This document shows positions 12,671 to 27,264 of a stretch of DNA of 64,000 bases, piece by piece; within the stretch, counting starts at the first letter, position 1, and every line of letters starts with the position of its first letter. The position numbers and the translations under genes are program-made. Source of the DNA: Synchiropus splendidus (Eukaryota; Chordata; Actinopteri; Syngnathiformes; Callionymidae); assembly GCF_027744825.2 (NCBI RefSeq), contig NC_071351.1:16815001-16879000 (forward strand), in the 5' to 3' direction. The notes below the pieces were generated by a model that saw only the letters and a program-made list of their open reading frames with translations, was not told the DNA's origin and did no database searches.

Positions 12671-15509
12671 ATGTTCTGAAGCTTCCCTGGAAAGTTATGG
12701 GACAATGCAGAAAACGCATTTTCATCCTGAGATTAGGTCAATTCCGGAACGCCAAACATAAAAATGTTGATAACTTTGGAAAAACACTACAGACAGCTTG
12801 GATTTTATGTGCAACTACTAGAAAGACCCTTTCTGCTATAGTGGCAGGTTAAAATTTCATGTTCTGAAGCTTCCCTGCAAAGTTATGGCACAATGCAGAA
12901 AACGCGTTTTCAGACTGAGATAAGGTGGGTTCCGAAACGCCAAACATAAAAATGTTGATAACTTTCGAAAAACACTTCAGACAGCTTAGATTTGATGTGC
13001 AACTACTAGAAACACCCTTTCTGTTGTAGTGGGAGGTGAAAATTTCATGTTCTGAAGCTTCTCTGCAAAGTTATGGCACAATGCAGAAAACGCGTTTTCA
13101 GCCTGAGATGAGGTCGATTCCGGAACGGTAAACATAAAAATGTTGATAACTTTGGAAAAACACTTCAGACCGCATAGATTTGATGTGCAACTACTAGAAA
13201 GACCCTTTCTGCTTTTGTGGGAGGTGAAAATTCCATGTTCTGAAGCTTCCCTGCAAAGTTATGGCAGAATGCAGAAAACGCGTTCTCAGCCAGAGATAAG
13301 ATGGGTTCCGGAACGCCAAGCATAAAAATGTTGATAACTTTGGAAAACCACTTCAGACAGCTTAGATTTGATGTGCAACTACTAGAAAGACCCTTTCTGC
13401 TATAGTGGGAGGTCAAAATTTCATGTTCTGAAGCTTCCCTGCAAAGTTATGGGACAATGCAGAAAACGATTTTTCATCCTGAGATAAGGTTGATTCCGGA
13501 ACGCCAAACATAAAAATGTTGATACCTTTTGAAAAACACTTCAGACAGCATAGATTTGATGTGCAACTACTAGAAAGACCCTTTCTACTATAGTGGGAGG
13601 TTGAAAATTTCATGTTTTGAAGCTTCCCAGCAAAGTTATGGCGCAATCCAGAAAACGCGTTTTCAGTCTGAGATAAGGTGGGTTCCGGAACGCCAAGCGT
13701 AAAAATGTTGATAACTTTCGAAAAACACTTAAGACAGCTTAGATTTGATGTGCAACTACTAGAAAGACCCTTTCTGCTTTAGTCAGAGGTGAAAAATTCA
13801 TGTTCTGAAGCTTCCCTGCAAAGTTATGGTACAAAGAAAGAAACATGTTTTCAGCAAGAGATAAGGTCGATTCCGGAACGCCAAACATAAAAATGTTGAT
13901 AACTTTGGAAAAACACTTCAGACAGCTTCGATTTAATGTGCAACTACTAGAAAGATCCTTTCTGATATAGTGGGAGGTGAAAATTTCATGTTCTGAAGCT
14001 TCCCTGCAAAGTTATGGCACAATGCAGAAAACACGTTTTCAGCCTGAGATGAGGTGGGTTCCGGAACGCCAAACATAAAAATGTTGAAAACTTTGGAAAA
14101 ACACTTCAGACAGCTTAGATTTGACGTGCAACTACTAGAAAGACCATTTCTGCTATAGTGGCATGTGAAAATTTCATGTTCTGAAGCTTCCCTGCAAAGT
14201 TATGGCACAATGCAGAAAACGCGTTTTCAGCCTGAGATAAGGTGGTTTCCGAAACGCCAAACGTAAAAATTTTGATATCTTTCGAACAACACTTCAGACA
14301 GCTCAGATTTAATGTGCAACTACTAGAAAGACCCTTTCTGCTATTGTCAGAGGTGAAAATTTCATGTTCTGAGGCTTCCCTGCAAAGTTATGGCAGAATG
14401 CGTAAAACCCGTTTTCAGCCTGAGATAAGGTCGATTCCGGAACGCCAAACATAAAAATGTTGATAACTTTGGAAAAACACATCAGACAGCTTAGATTTGA
14501 TGTGCAACTACTAGAAAGACCCTTTCTGCGATAGTGGGACGTGAAAATTTCATGTTCGGAAGCATACATGCAAAGTTATGGCACTATGAAGAAAACGCGT
14601 TTTCAGCCAGAGATAAGGTCGATTCCGAAACGCCAAACATAACAATGTTGATAACTTTCGAAAAACATTCAGACAGCATAGATTTGATGTGCAACTACTA
14701 GAAAGACCCTTTGTGCTATAGTGGGAGGTTAAAATTTAATGTTCAGAAGCTTCTCTGCAAAGTTATGGCACAATGCAGACAACGCGTTTTCAGACTGAGA
14801 TAAGGTCGATTCCGGAACGCCAAACATAAAAAAGTTGATAACTTTGGAAAACGCTTCAGACAGCTTCGATTTGATGTGCAACTACTAGAAAGACCCTTTG
14901 TGCTATAGTGGGAGGTTAAAATTTAATGTTCAGAAGCTTCTCTGCAGAGTTATGGCACAATGCAGAAAACGCATTTTGAGACTGAGATAAGGTCGATTCC
15001 GGAACGCCAAACTTAAAAGTGTTCACAACTTTGGAAAAACACTTCAGACAGCTTAGATTTGATGTGCAACTACTAGAAAGCCAATTTCTGCTATAGTGGA
15101 AGGTTAAAATTTCATGTTCGGAAGCTTTCATGCAAAGTTATGGCACAATGCAGACAACGCGTTTTCGGCCTGAGATAAGGTCGATTCCGGAATGCCAAAC
15201 ATAAAAATGTTGATAACTTTCGAAAAACAGTTCAGACAGCTTAGATTTTATGTGCTACTACTAGAAAGACCCTTTCTGCTATTGTGGGAGGTCAAAATTT
15301 CATGTTCTGAAGCTTCCCTGCAAAGTTATGGGACAATGCAGAAAACGATTTTTCATCCTGAGATAAGGTCGATTCTGGAACGCCAAGCGTAAAAATGTTG
15401 ATAACTTTTGAAAAACACTTCAGACAGCTTAGATTTGATGTGCAACTACTAGAAAGACCCTTTCTGCTATAGTGGGAGGTGAACATTTCATGTTCTGAAG
15501 CTTCCCTGT

Positions 15510-18500
15510 AAAGTTATGGCACAATGCGTAAAACGCGTTTTCAGCCTGAGATAAGGTCGATTCCGGAACGCCAAACATACAAATGTTGATAACTTTTGAA
15601 AAACACTTCAGACAACTTAGATTTGATGTGCAACTGCTAGAAACACCCTTTCTGTTGTAGTGGGAGGTGAAAATTTCATGTTCTGAAGCTTCTCTGCAAA
15701 GTTATGGCACAATGCAGAAAACGCGTTTTCAGCTTGAGATGAGGTCGATTCCGGAACGCCAAACATAAAAATGTTGATAACTTTGGAAAAACACGTCAGA
15801 CAGCTTAGATTTGATGTGCACCTACTAGAAAGACCCTTTCTGCTATAGTGGGAGGTCAAAATTTCATGTTCTGACGCTTTCCTGCAAAGTTATGGGACAA
15901 TGCAGTCAACGCGTTTTCAGCCTGAGATAAGGTCGATTCCGGAAAGCCAAACATAAAAATGTTGATAACTTTCGAAAAACAGTTCAGACAGCTTAGATTT
16001 GATTTGCAACTACTAGAAAGACCATTTCTGCTATAGTAGGAGGTGAAAATGTCATGTTCTGAAGCTTCTCTGCAAAGTTATGGCACAATGCAGAAAACGC
16101 ATTTTGAGCCTGAGATAAGGTCGATTCCCGAACGCCAAACATAAAAATGTTGATAACTTTCGAAAAACAGTTCAGACAGCTTAGATTTGATGTGCAACTA
16201 CTAGAAAGACCCTTTCTGCTATAGTGGGAGGTCAAAATTTCATGTTCTGAAGCTTCACTGCAAAGTTATGGGACAATGCAGAAAACGACTTTTCATCCTG
16301 AGATAAGGTCGAATCCGGAACGCCAAACATAAAAATGTTGATAACTTTGGAAAAACACATCAGACAGCTTAGATTTGATGTGCAACTACTAGAAAGACCC
16401 TTTCTGCGATAGTGGGACATGAAAATTTCATGTTCGGAAGTATCCATGCAAGGTTATGGCACAATGCAAAAAACGCGTTTTCAGCAAGAGATAAGGTCGA
16501 TTCCGGAACGCCAAACATAAAAATGTTGATAACTTTCGAAAAACACTTCAGACAGCTTAGATTTGATGTGCAACTACTAGAAACACCCTTTCTGTTGTAG
16601 TGGGAGGTGAAAATTTCATGTTCTGAAGCTTCTCTGCAAAGATATGGCACAATGCAGAAAACGCGTTTTCAGCCTGAGATGAGATCGATTCCGGAACGGC
16701 AAACATAAAAATGTTGATAACTTTGGAAAACCACTTCAGACAGCTTAGATTTGATGTGCAACTACTAGAAAGACCCTTTCTGCTATAGTGGGAGGTCAAA
16801 ATTTCATGTTCTGAAGCTTCCCTGCAAAGTTATGGGACAATGCAGAAAACGATTTTTCATCCTGAGATAAGGTTGATTCCGGAACGCCAAACATAAAAAT
16901 GTTGATAACTTTTGAAAAACACTCCAGACAGCTTAGATTTGATGTGCAACTACTAGAAAGACCCTTTCTGCTATAGTGGGAGGTGAACATTTCATGTTCT
17001 GAAGCTTCCCTGTAAAGTTATGGCACAATGCGTAAAACGCGTTTTCAGCCTGAGATAAGGTCGATTCCGGAACGCCAAACATACAAATGTTGATAACTTT
17101 TGAAAAACACTTCAGACAACTTAGATTTGATGTTCAACTACTAGAAACACCCTTTCTGTTGTAGTGGGAGGTGAAAATTTCATGTTCTGAAGCTTCCCTG
17201 CAAAGTTAAGGCAGAATGCGTAAATCGTGTATTCAGCCTGAGATAAGGTCGATTCCGGAACGCCAAACATAAAAGTGTTGATAACTTTGGAAAAACACTT
17301 CAGACAGCTTAGATTTGATGTCCAACTACTAGAAAGACCCTTTCTGCTACAGTGGGAGGTGAAAATTTCATGTTCTGAAGCTTTCCTGCAAAGTTATGGC
17401 ACAATGCGTAAAACGCGTTTTCAGCCTGAGATAAGGTCGATTCCGGAACGCCAAACATAAGAATGTTGATAACTTTGGAAAAACACTTCAGACAGCTTAG
17501 ATTTGATGTGCAACTACTAGAAAGACCCTTTCTGCTACAGTGGGATGTTAAAATTTCATGTTCTGAAGTCTCCCTGCAAAGTTATGGCACAATGCGGAAA
17601 AAAAAGTTTTCAGCCTGAGATAAAGTCGGTTCCGGAACGCCAAACATAAAAATGTTGATGACTTTACAAAAACACTTCAGACAGCTTAGATTTCACGTGA
17701 AACTACTAGAAAGACCCTTTCTGCTATAGTGGGAGGCGAAAATTTCATGTTCTGAAACTTCCCTGCAAAGGTATGGCACAATGCAGAAAACGCGTTTTCA
17801 GCCTGAGATAAGATGTGTTCCGGAACGCCAAACATAAAAATGTTGATAAATTTGGAAAAACACTTCAGACAGCTTAGATTTGAAGTGCAACTACTAGAAA
17901 GACCCTTTCTGCTATAGTGGGAGTTGAAAATTCGATGTTCTGAAACTTCCCTGCAAAGGTATGGCACAATGCAGAAAACGCGTTTTCAGCCTGAGATAAG
18001 GTCGATTCCGGAACGCCAAACATAAAAGTGTTAATAACTTTGGAAAAACACTTCAGACAGCTTAGATTTGATGTGCAACTACTATAAAGACCTTTTCTGC
18101 TATTGTGGAACTTTAAAATGTCATTTTCTGATGCATCCCTGCAAAGTTATGGCACAATGCGTAAAACGCGTTTTCAGCCTCACATAAGGTCAATTCCGGA
18201 ACGCCAAACGTAAAAATGTTGATAACTTTGGGAAAACACCTCAGACAGCTTAGATTTGAAGTGCAACTACTAGAAAGACCCTTTCTGCTATAGTGGGATG
18301 TGAAAATTGCATGTTCTGAAGCTTCCCTGCAAAGTTATGCCACAATTCAGGAAACGCGTTTTCAGCCTGAGATAAGGTCGATTCCGGAACGCCAAACATA
18401 AAAATATTGATAACTTTGGAAAAACACTTCAGACAGCTTAGATTTGATGTGCAACTACTAGAAAGACCCTTTCTGCTATAGTGGGAGTTGAAAATTTCAT

Positions 18501-21500
18501 GTTCTGAAGTTTCCTGCAAAGTTATGGCACAATGCGTAAAACGCGTTTTCAGCCTGAGATAAGGTTGATTCCAGAACGCCAAACATAAAAATGTTGATAA
18601 CTTTGGAAAAACTCTTCAGACAGCTTAGATTTGATGTGCAACTACTAGAAAGACCCTTTCTGCTATAGTGGGAGGTGAAATTTTCATGTTCTAAAGCTTC
18701 CCTGCAAAGTTATGGCACAATGCAGAAAACGCGTTTTCGGCCTGAGATGAGGTCGATTCAGGAACACCAAACATAAAAATGTTGAAAACTTTCGAAAAAC
18801 ACTTCAGACAGCTTAGATTTGATGTGCAACTACGAGAAAGACCCTTTCTGCTATAGTGGGAGGTGAACATTTCATGTTCTGAAGCTTCCCTGTAAAGTTA
18901 TGGCACAATGCGTAAAACGCGTTTTCAGCCTGAGATAAGGTCGATTCCGGAACGCCAAACATACAAATGTTGATAACTTTTGAAAAACACTTCAGACAAC
19001 TTAGATTTGATGTTCAACTACTAGAAACACCCTTTCTGTTGTAGTGGGAGGTGAAAATTTCATGTTCTGAAGCTTCCCTGCAAAGTTAAGGCAGAATGCG
19101 TAAATCGTGTATTCAGCCTGAGATAAGGTCGATTCCGGAACGCCAAACATAAGAATGTTGATAACTTTGGAAAAACACTTCAGACAGCTTAGATTTGATG
19201 TGCAACTACTAGAAAGACCCTTTCTGCTATAGTGGGAGTTGAAAATTTCATGTTCTGAAGCTTTCCTGCAAAGTTATAGCACAATGCGTAAAACGCGTTT
19301 TCACCCTGAGATAAGGTTGATTCCGGAACGCCAAACATAAGAATGTTGATAACTATGGAAAAACACTTCAGACAACTTAGATTTGATGTGCAACTACTAG
19401 AAACACCCTTTCTGCTACAGTGGGAGGAGAAATTTTCATGTTCTGAAGTCTCCCTGCAAAGTTATGGCACTATCCAGAAAACGCGTTTTCAGCCTGAGAT
19501 AAGGTGGGTTACAGAACGCCAAACATAAAAATGTTGCTAACTTTGGAAAAACACTTCAGACAGCTTAGATTTGATGTGCAACTACTAGAAAGACCCTTTC
19601 TGCTATAGTGGGAGGTGAAAATGTCATGTTCTGAAGCTTCCCTGCAAAGTTATGGCAAAATATGTAAAGCGCGTTTTCAGGCTGAGATACGGTCGATTCT
19701 GAAACGCCAAACATAAAAATGTTGATATCTTTGGAAAAACACTTTCGACAGCTTAGATTTGATGTGCAACTACTAGAAAGACCCTTTCTGCTATAGTGGG
19801 AGGTTAAAATTTCATGTTCTGAAGCTTCCCTGCAAAGTTATGGCACAATGCGTAAAACGCGTTTTCAGCCTGAGATGAGGTTGATTTCAGAACGCCAAAC
19901 ATAAAAATGTTGAGAACTTTCGAAAAACACTTCAGACAGCTAAGATTTGATGTGCAACTACTTGAAAGACGCATTCTGCTATAGTGGGAGGTTAAAATTT
20001 CATGTTCTGAAGCTTCCCTGCAAAGTTATGGCACAATGCAGAAAACGCGTTTTCAGCCTGAGATAAGGTCGATTCCGGAAGGCCAAACATAAAAGTGTTG
20101 ATAACTTTGGAAAAACACTTCAGACAGCTTCGATTTGATGTGCACCTACTAGAAAGACCCTTTCTGCTATAGTGGGAGGTGAAATTTTCTTGTTCCTGAG
20201 CTTACCTACAAAGTTTTGGCACAATGCCGAAAACGCGTTTTCAGCCTGAGATAAGGTGGGTTCCAGAACGCCAAACATAAAAATGTTGATAACTTTGGAA
20301 AAACACTTCAGACAGCTTAGATTTGATGTGCAACTACTAGAAAGACCCTTTCTGCTACAGTGGGAGTAGAAAATTTCATGTTCTGAAGCTTTCCTGCAAA
20401 GTTATGGCACAATGCGTAAAACGCGTTTTCAGCCTGAGATAAGGTCGATTCCGGAACGCCAAACATTCAAATGTTGATAACTTTTGAAAAACACTTCAGA
20501 CAACTTAGATTTGATGTGCAACTGCTAGAAACACCCTTTCTGTTGTAGTGGGAGGTGAAAATTTCATGTTCTGAAGCTTCTCTGCAAAGTTATGGCACAA
20601 TGCAGAAAACGCGTTTTCAGCTTGAGATGAGGTCGATTCCGGAACGCCAATCATAAAAATGTTGATAACTTTGGAAAAACACGTCAGACAGCTTAGATTT
20701 GATGTGCACCTACTAGAAAGACCCTTTCTGCTATAGTGGGAGGTCAAAATTTCATGTTCTGACGCTTTCCTGCAAAGTTATGGGACAATGCAGACCACGC
20801 GTTTTCAGCCTGAGAAAAGGTCGATTCCGGAACGCCAAACATAAAAATGTTGATAACTTTCGAAAAACAGTTCAGACAGCTTAGATTTGATTTGCAACTA
20901 CTAGAAAGACCATTTCTGCTATAGTAGGAGGTGAAAATGTCATGTTCTGAAGCTTCTCTGCAAAGTTATGGCACAATGCAGAAAACGCATTTTGAGCCTG
21001 AGATAAGGTCGATTCCCGAACGCCAAACATAAAAATGTTGATCACTTTGGAAAAACACTTCAGACAGCTTAGATGTGATGCGCAACTACTAAAAAGACCC
21101 TTTCTGCTATAGCGGGAGGTCAAAATTTCATGTTCGGAAGCTTTCATGCAAAGTTATGGCACAATGTAGACAACGCGTTTTCAGCCTGAGATAAGGTCGA
21201 TTCCGGAACGCCAAACATAAAAATGTTGATAACTTTCGAAAAACAGTTCAGACAGCTTAGATTTGATGTGCAACTACTAGAAAGACCCTTTCTGCTATAG
21301 TGGGAGGTCAAAATTTCATGTTCTGAAGCTTCACTGCAAAGTTATGGGACAATGCAGAAAACGACTTTTCATCCTGAGATAAGGTCGAATCCGGAACGCC
21401 AAACATAAAAATGTTGATAACTTTGGAAAAACACATCAGACTGCTTAGATTTGATGTGCAACTACTAGAAAGACCCTTTCTGCGATAGTGGGACATGAAA

Positions 21501-24500
21501 ATTTCATGTTCGGAAGTATCCATGCAAGGTTATGGCACAATGCAAAAAACGCGTTTTCAGCAAGAGATAAGGTCGATTCCGGAACGCCAAACATAAAAAT
21601 GTTGATAACTTTCGAAAAACACTTCAGACAGCTTAGATTTGATGTGCAACTACTAGAAACACCCTTTCTGTTGTAGTGGGAGGTGAAAATTTCATGTTCT
21701 GAAGCTTCTCTGCAAAGATATGGCACAATGCAGAAAACGCGTTTTCAGCCTGAGATGAGATCGATTCCGGAACGGCAAACATAAAAATGTTGATAACTTT
21801 GGAAAACCACTTCAGACAGCTTAGATTTGATGTGCAACTACTAGAAAGACCCTTTCTGCTATAGTGGGAGGTCAAAATTTCATGTTCTGAAGCTTCCCTG
21901 CAAAGTTATGGGACAATGCAGAAAACGATTTTTCATCCTGAGATAAGGTTGATTCCGGAACGCCAAACATAAAAATGTTGATAACTTTTGAAAAACACTC
22001 CAGACAGCTTAGATTTGATGTGCAACTACTAGAAAGACCCTTTCTGCTATAGTGGGAGGTGAACATTTCATGTTCTGAAGCTTCCCTGTAAAGTTATGGC
22101 ACAATGCGTAAAACGCGTTTTCAGCCTGATATAAGGTCGATTCCGGAACGCCAAACATACAAATGTTGATAACTTTTGAAAAACACTTCAGACAACTTAG
22201 ATTTGATGTGCAACTACTAGAAACACCCTTTCTGTTGTAGTGGGACGTGAAAATTTCATGTTCTGAAGCTTCCCTGCAAAGTTATGGCAGAATGCGTAAA
22301 TCGTGTATTCAGCCTGAGATAAGGTCGATTCCGGAACGCCAAACATAAAAGTGTTGATAACTTTGGAAAAACACTTCAGACAGCTTAGATTTGATGTGCA
22401 ACTACTAGAAAGACCCTTTCTGCTACAGTGGGAGGTGAAAATTCCATGTTCTGAAGCTTTCCTGCAAAGTTATGGCACAATGCGTAAAACGCGTTTTCAG
22501 CCTGAGATAAGGTTGATTCCGGAACGCCAAACATAAGAATGTTGATAACTTTGGAAAAACACTTCAGACAGCTTAGATTTGATGTGCAACTACTAGAAAG
22601 ACCCTTTCTGCCATAGTGGGAGGTTAAAATTTCATGTTCTGAAGTCTCCCTGCAAAGTTATGGCACAATGCGGAAAAAAAGGTTTTCAGCCTGAGATAAA
22701 GTCGGTTCCGGAACGCCAAACATAAAAATGTTGATAACTTTACAAAAACACTTCAGACAGCTTAGATTTCACGTGAAACTACTAGAAAGACCCTTTCTGC
22801 TATAGTGGGAGGCGAAAATTTCATGTTCTGAAACTTCCCTGCAAAGGTATGGCACAATGCAGAAAACGCGTTTTCAGCCTGAGATAAGATGTGTTCCGGA
22901 ACGCCAAACATAAAAATGTTGATAAATTTGGAAAAACACTTCAGACAGCTTAGATTTGATGTGCAACTACTAGAAAGACCCTTTCTACTATAGTGGGAGT
23001 TGAAAATTCGATGTTCTGAAGCTTTCCTGCAAAGTTATGGCACAATGCGTAAAACGCATTTTCAGCCTGAGATAAGGTCGATTCCGGAACGCCAAACATA
23101 AAAGTGTTAATAACTTTGGAAAAACACTTCAGACAGCTTAGATTTGATGTGCAACTACTATAAAGACCTTTTCTGCTATTGTGGAACTTTAAAATGTCAT
23201 TTTCTGATGCATCCCTGCAAAGTTATGGCACAATGCGTAAAACGCGTTTTCAGCCTCACATAAGGTCAATTCCGGAACGCCAAACGTAAAAATGTTGATA
23301 ACTTTGGGAAAACACCTCAGACTGCTTAGATTTGATGTGCAACTACTAGAAAGACCCTTTCTGATATAGTGGGAGTTGAAAATTCGATGTTCTGAAGCTT
23401 TCCTGCAAAGTTATGGCACAATGCGTAAAACGCATTTTCAGCCCGAGATAAGGTCGATTCCGGAACGTCAAACATAAAAATGTTGATAACTTTGGAAAGC
23501 CACTTCAGACAGCTTAGATTTGAAGTGCAACTACTAGAAAGACCCTTTCTGCTATAGTGGGATGTGAAAATTGCATGTTCTGAAGCTTCCCTGCAAAGTT
23601 ATGCCACAATTCAGGAAACGCGTTTTCAGCCTGAGATAAGGTCGATTCCGGAACGCCAAACATAAAAATATTGATAACTTTGGAAAAACACTTCAGACAG
23701 CTTAGATTTGATGTGCAACTACTAGAAAGACCCTTTCTGCTATAGTGGGAGTTGAAAATTTCATGTTCTGAAGTTTCCTGCAAAGTTATGGCACAATGCG
23801 TAAAACGCGTTTTCAGCCTGAGATAAGGTTGATTCCAGAACGCCAAACATAAAAATGTTGATAACTTTGGAAAAACTCTTCAGACAGCTTAGATTTGATG
23901 TGCAACTACTAGAAAGACCCTTTCTGCTATAGTGGGAGTTGAAAATATCATGTTCTGAAGCTTCCCTGCAAAGTTATGGCACAATGCGTAAAACGCGTTT
24001 TCAGCCTGAGATTAGGTTGATTTCAGAACCCCAAACATAAAAATGTTGATAACTCAGGAAAAACTCTACAGACAGCTTAGATTTGATGTGCAACTACTAG
24101 AAAGACCCTTTCTGCTACAGTGTGGCCTGAAAATTTCATGTTCTGAAGCTTCACTGCAAAGTTATGCCACAATGCAGGAAACGCGTTTTCAGCCTGAGAT
24201 AAGGTCGATTCCGGAACGCAAAACATGAAAATATTGATAACTTTGGAAAAACACTTCAGACAGCTTAGATTTGATGTGCAACTACTAGAAAGACCCTTTC
24301 TGCTATAGTGGGAGGTGAAAATGTCATGTTCTGAAGCTTCCCTGCAAAGTTATGGCAAAATATGTAAAGCGCGTTTTCAGGCTGAGATACGGTCGATTCT
24401 GAAACGCCAAACATAAAAATGTTGATAACTTTGGAAAAACACTTCAGACAGCTTAGATTTGATGTGCAACTACTAGAAAGACCCTTTCTGCTATAGTGGG

Positions 24501-25100
24501 AGGTTAAAATTTCATGTTCTGAAGCTTCCCTGCAAAGTTATGGCACAATGCGTAAAACGCGTTTTCAGCCTGAGATGAGGTTGATTTCAGAACGCCAAAC
24601 ATAAAAATGTTGAGAACTTTGGAAAAACACTTCAGACAGCTAAGATTTGATGTGCAACTACTTGAAAGACGCATTCTGCTATAGTGGGAGGTTAAAATTT
24701 CATGTTCTGAAGCTTCCCTGCAAAGTTATGGCACAATGCAGAAAACGCGTTTTCAGCCTGAGATAAGGTCGATTCCGGAACGCCAAACATAAAAGTGTTG
24801 ATAACTTCGGAAAAACACTTCAGACAGCTTCGATTTGATGTGCACCTACTAGAAAGACCCTTTCTGCTATAGTGGGAGGTGAAAATTTCTTGTTCCTGAG
24901 CTTACCTACAAAGTTTTGGCACAATGCCGAAAACGCGTTTTCAGCCTGAGATAAGGTGGGTTCCAGAACGCCAAACATAAAAATGTTGATAACTTTGGAA
25001 AAACACTTCAGACAGCTTAGATTTGATGTGCAACTACTAGAAAGACCCTTTCTGCTACAGTGGGAGTAGAAAATTTCATGTTCTGAAGCTTTCCTGCAAA
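15510..25100. repeat. Abutting duplication of a 26-unit satellite block
   Basis: A block of about 4.89 kb at 15,510-20,397 is followed directly by a second version at 20,398-25,100. The offset is 4,888 bp (26 units) at the left, 5,076 bp (27 units) from about 16.2 to 18.0 kb, 5,264 bp (28 units) near 18.3-18.6 kb, and 4,700 bp (25 units) for 19.6-20.4 kb. Copy 2 has thus gained single units near 21,049-21,236 and 23,329-23,516 and lost others later. Shared private variants include GCAACTGCTAGAAACACC, GGAAGTATCCATGCAAGG and ATGTAAAGCGCGTTTTCAGG. Confidence 0.9.
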
Positions 25101-27264
25101 GTTATGGCACAATGCGTAAAACGCGTTTTCAGCCTTAGATAAGTTTGATTCCGGAATGCCAAACATAAGAATGTTGATAACTTTGGAAAAACACTTCAGA
25201 CAGCTTAGATTTGATGTGCAACTACTAGAAAGACCCTTTCTGCTATAGTGGGAAGTTAAAATTTCATGTTCTGAAGCTTCCCTGCAAAGTTATGGCACAA
25301 TGCGTAAAACGCGTTTTCAGCCTGAGATGAGGTTGATTTCAGAATGCCAAACATAAAAATGTTGATAACTTTGGAAAAACACTTCAGACAGCTTAGGTTT
25401 CACGTGAAACTACTAGAAAGACCCTTTCTGCTATAGTGGGAGGTGAAAATTTCATGTTCTGAACCTTCCCTTAGAATATATGGCACAATGCAGGAAATGC
25501 GTTTTCAGCCTGAGATAATGTGGGTTTCGGAACGCCAAACATAAAAATGTTGACAACTTTGGAAAAACACTTCACACAGCATAGATTTGATGTGCAACTA
25601 CTAGAAAAACCCTTTCTGCTATAGTGGGAGGTGAAAATTTCATGTTCTGAAGCTTCCCTGCAAAGTTATGGCACAATGCAGAAAACGCGTTTTCAGCCTG
25701 AGATAAGGTCGATTCCGGAACGCCAAACATAAAAATGTTGATAACTTTGGAAAAACACTTCAGACAGCTTAGATTTGATGTGCAACTACTAGAAAGACCC
25801 TTTCTGCTATAGTGGGAGGTGAAAATTTCATTTTCTGAAGCTTCCATGCAAAGTTTTGGCACAATGCAGACAACGCGTTTTCAGCCTGAGTTAAGGTCGA
25901 TTCCGGAACGCCAAACATAAAAATGTTGATAACTTTCGAAAAACACTTCAGACAGCTTAGATTTGATGTGCAACTACTAGAAAGACCTTTTCTGCTATAG
26001 TGGAAGTTTAAAATGTAATGTTCTGAAGCTCCCCTGAAAAGTTATGGCACAATGCAGAAAATGCGTTTTCAGCCTGAGATAAGGTCGATTCCGGAACGCC
26101 AAACATAAAAATGTTGATGACTTTGGAAAATCACTTCAGACAGCTTAGATTTTATCTGCAACTACTAGAAAGACCCTTTCTGCTATAGTGGGAGGTGAAA
26201 ATTTCATCTTCTGAAGCTTTATGCAGAGTTATGGCACAATGAGTGAAAAGCTTTTTCAGCCTGAGATAAGGTGGGTTCCCGAACGCCAAACAGAAAAATG
26301 TTGAAAACTTTGGAAAAACACTTCAGACAGCTTAGATTTGATGTGCAACTACTAGAAAGACCCTTTCTGCTGTAGTAGGATGTGAAAATGTGATGTTCTG
26401 AAGCTTTATGCAAAGTTATGGCACAATGCGTAAAACGCGTTTTCAGCCTGAGATAAGCTCGGTTCCGTAACGCTAAACATAAAAATGTTGAGAACTTAGG
26501 AAAAACACTTCAGACAGCTTAGATTTGATGTGCAACTATTAGAAAGACCCTATATGCTATAGTGGGAGCTGAAAATTTCATGTTCTGAAGCTTTATGCAA
26601 AGTTATGGCACAATGCGTAAAATGCGTTTTCAGCCTGAGATAAGGTCGATTCCGGAAGGCCAAACATGAAAATGCTGCTAACTTTGGAAAAACACTTCAG
26701 ACAGCTTAGATTTGATGTGCAACTACAAGACAGACCCTTTCTGCAATAGTGGGAGGTTAAAATTTCATATTCTGAAGCTTCCTGCAAAGTTATGGCACAA
26801 TGCAGAAAACGCGTTTTCAGCCTGACATAAGGTGGGTTCCCGAACGCCAAACATAAAAATGTTGAAAACTTTGTAAAAACACTTCAGACAGCTTAGATTT
26901 GATGTGCAACTACTAGAAAGACCCTTTCTGCTATAGTGGGAGCTGAACATTTCATGTTCTGAAGCTTCCCTGAGAAGTTATGGGACAATGCAGAAAACGA
27001 TTCTTCAGCCTGAGACAAGGTGGGTTCCGAAACGCCAAACATAAAAATGTTGATAACTTTCGAAAAACACTTCGGACAGCTTAGATCTGATGTGCAACTA
27101 CTAGAAAAACCCTTTCTGCTATAGTGGGAGGTCGAAAATTCATGTTCTGAAGCTTCCCTGGAAAGTTATGGCAGAATGCGTAAAACGTGTTTTCAGGCTG
27201 AGATAAGGTCGATTCCGGAACGCCAAACGTAAAAATGTTGATAACTTTGGAACAACACTTCAGA

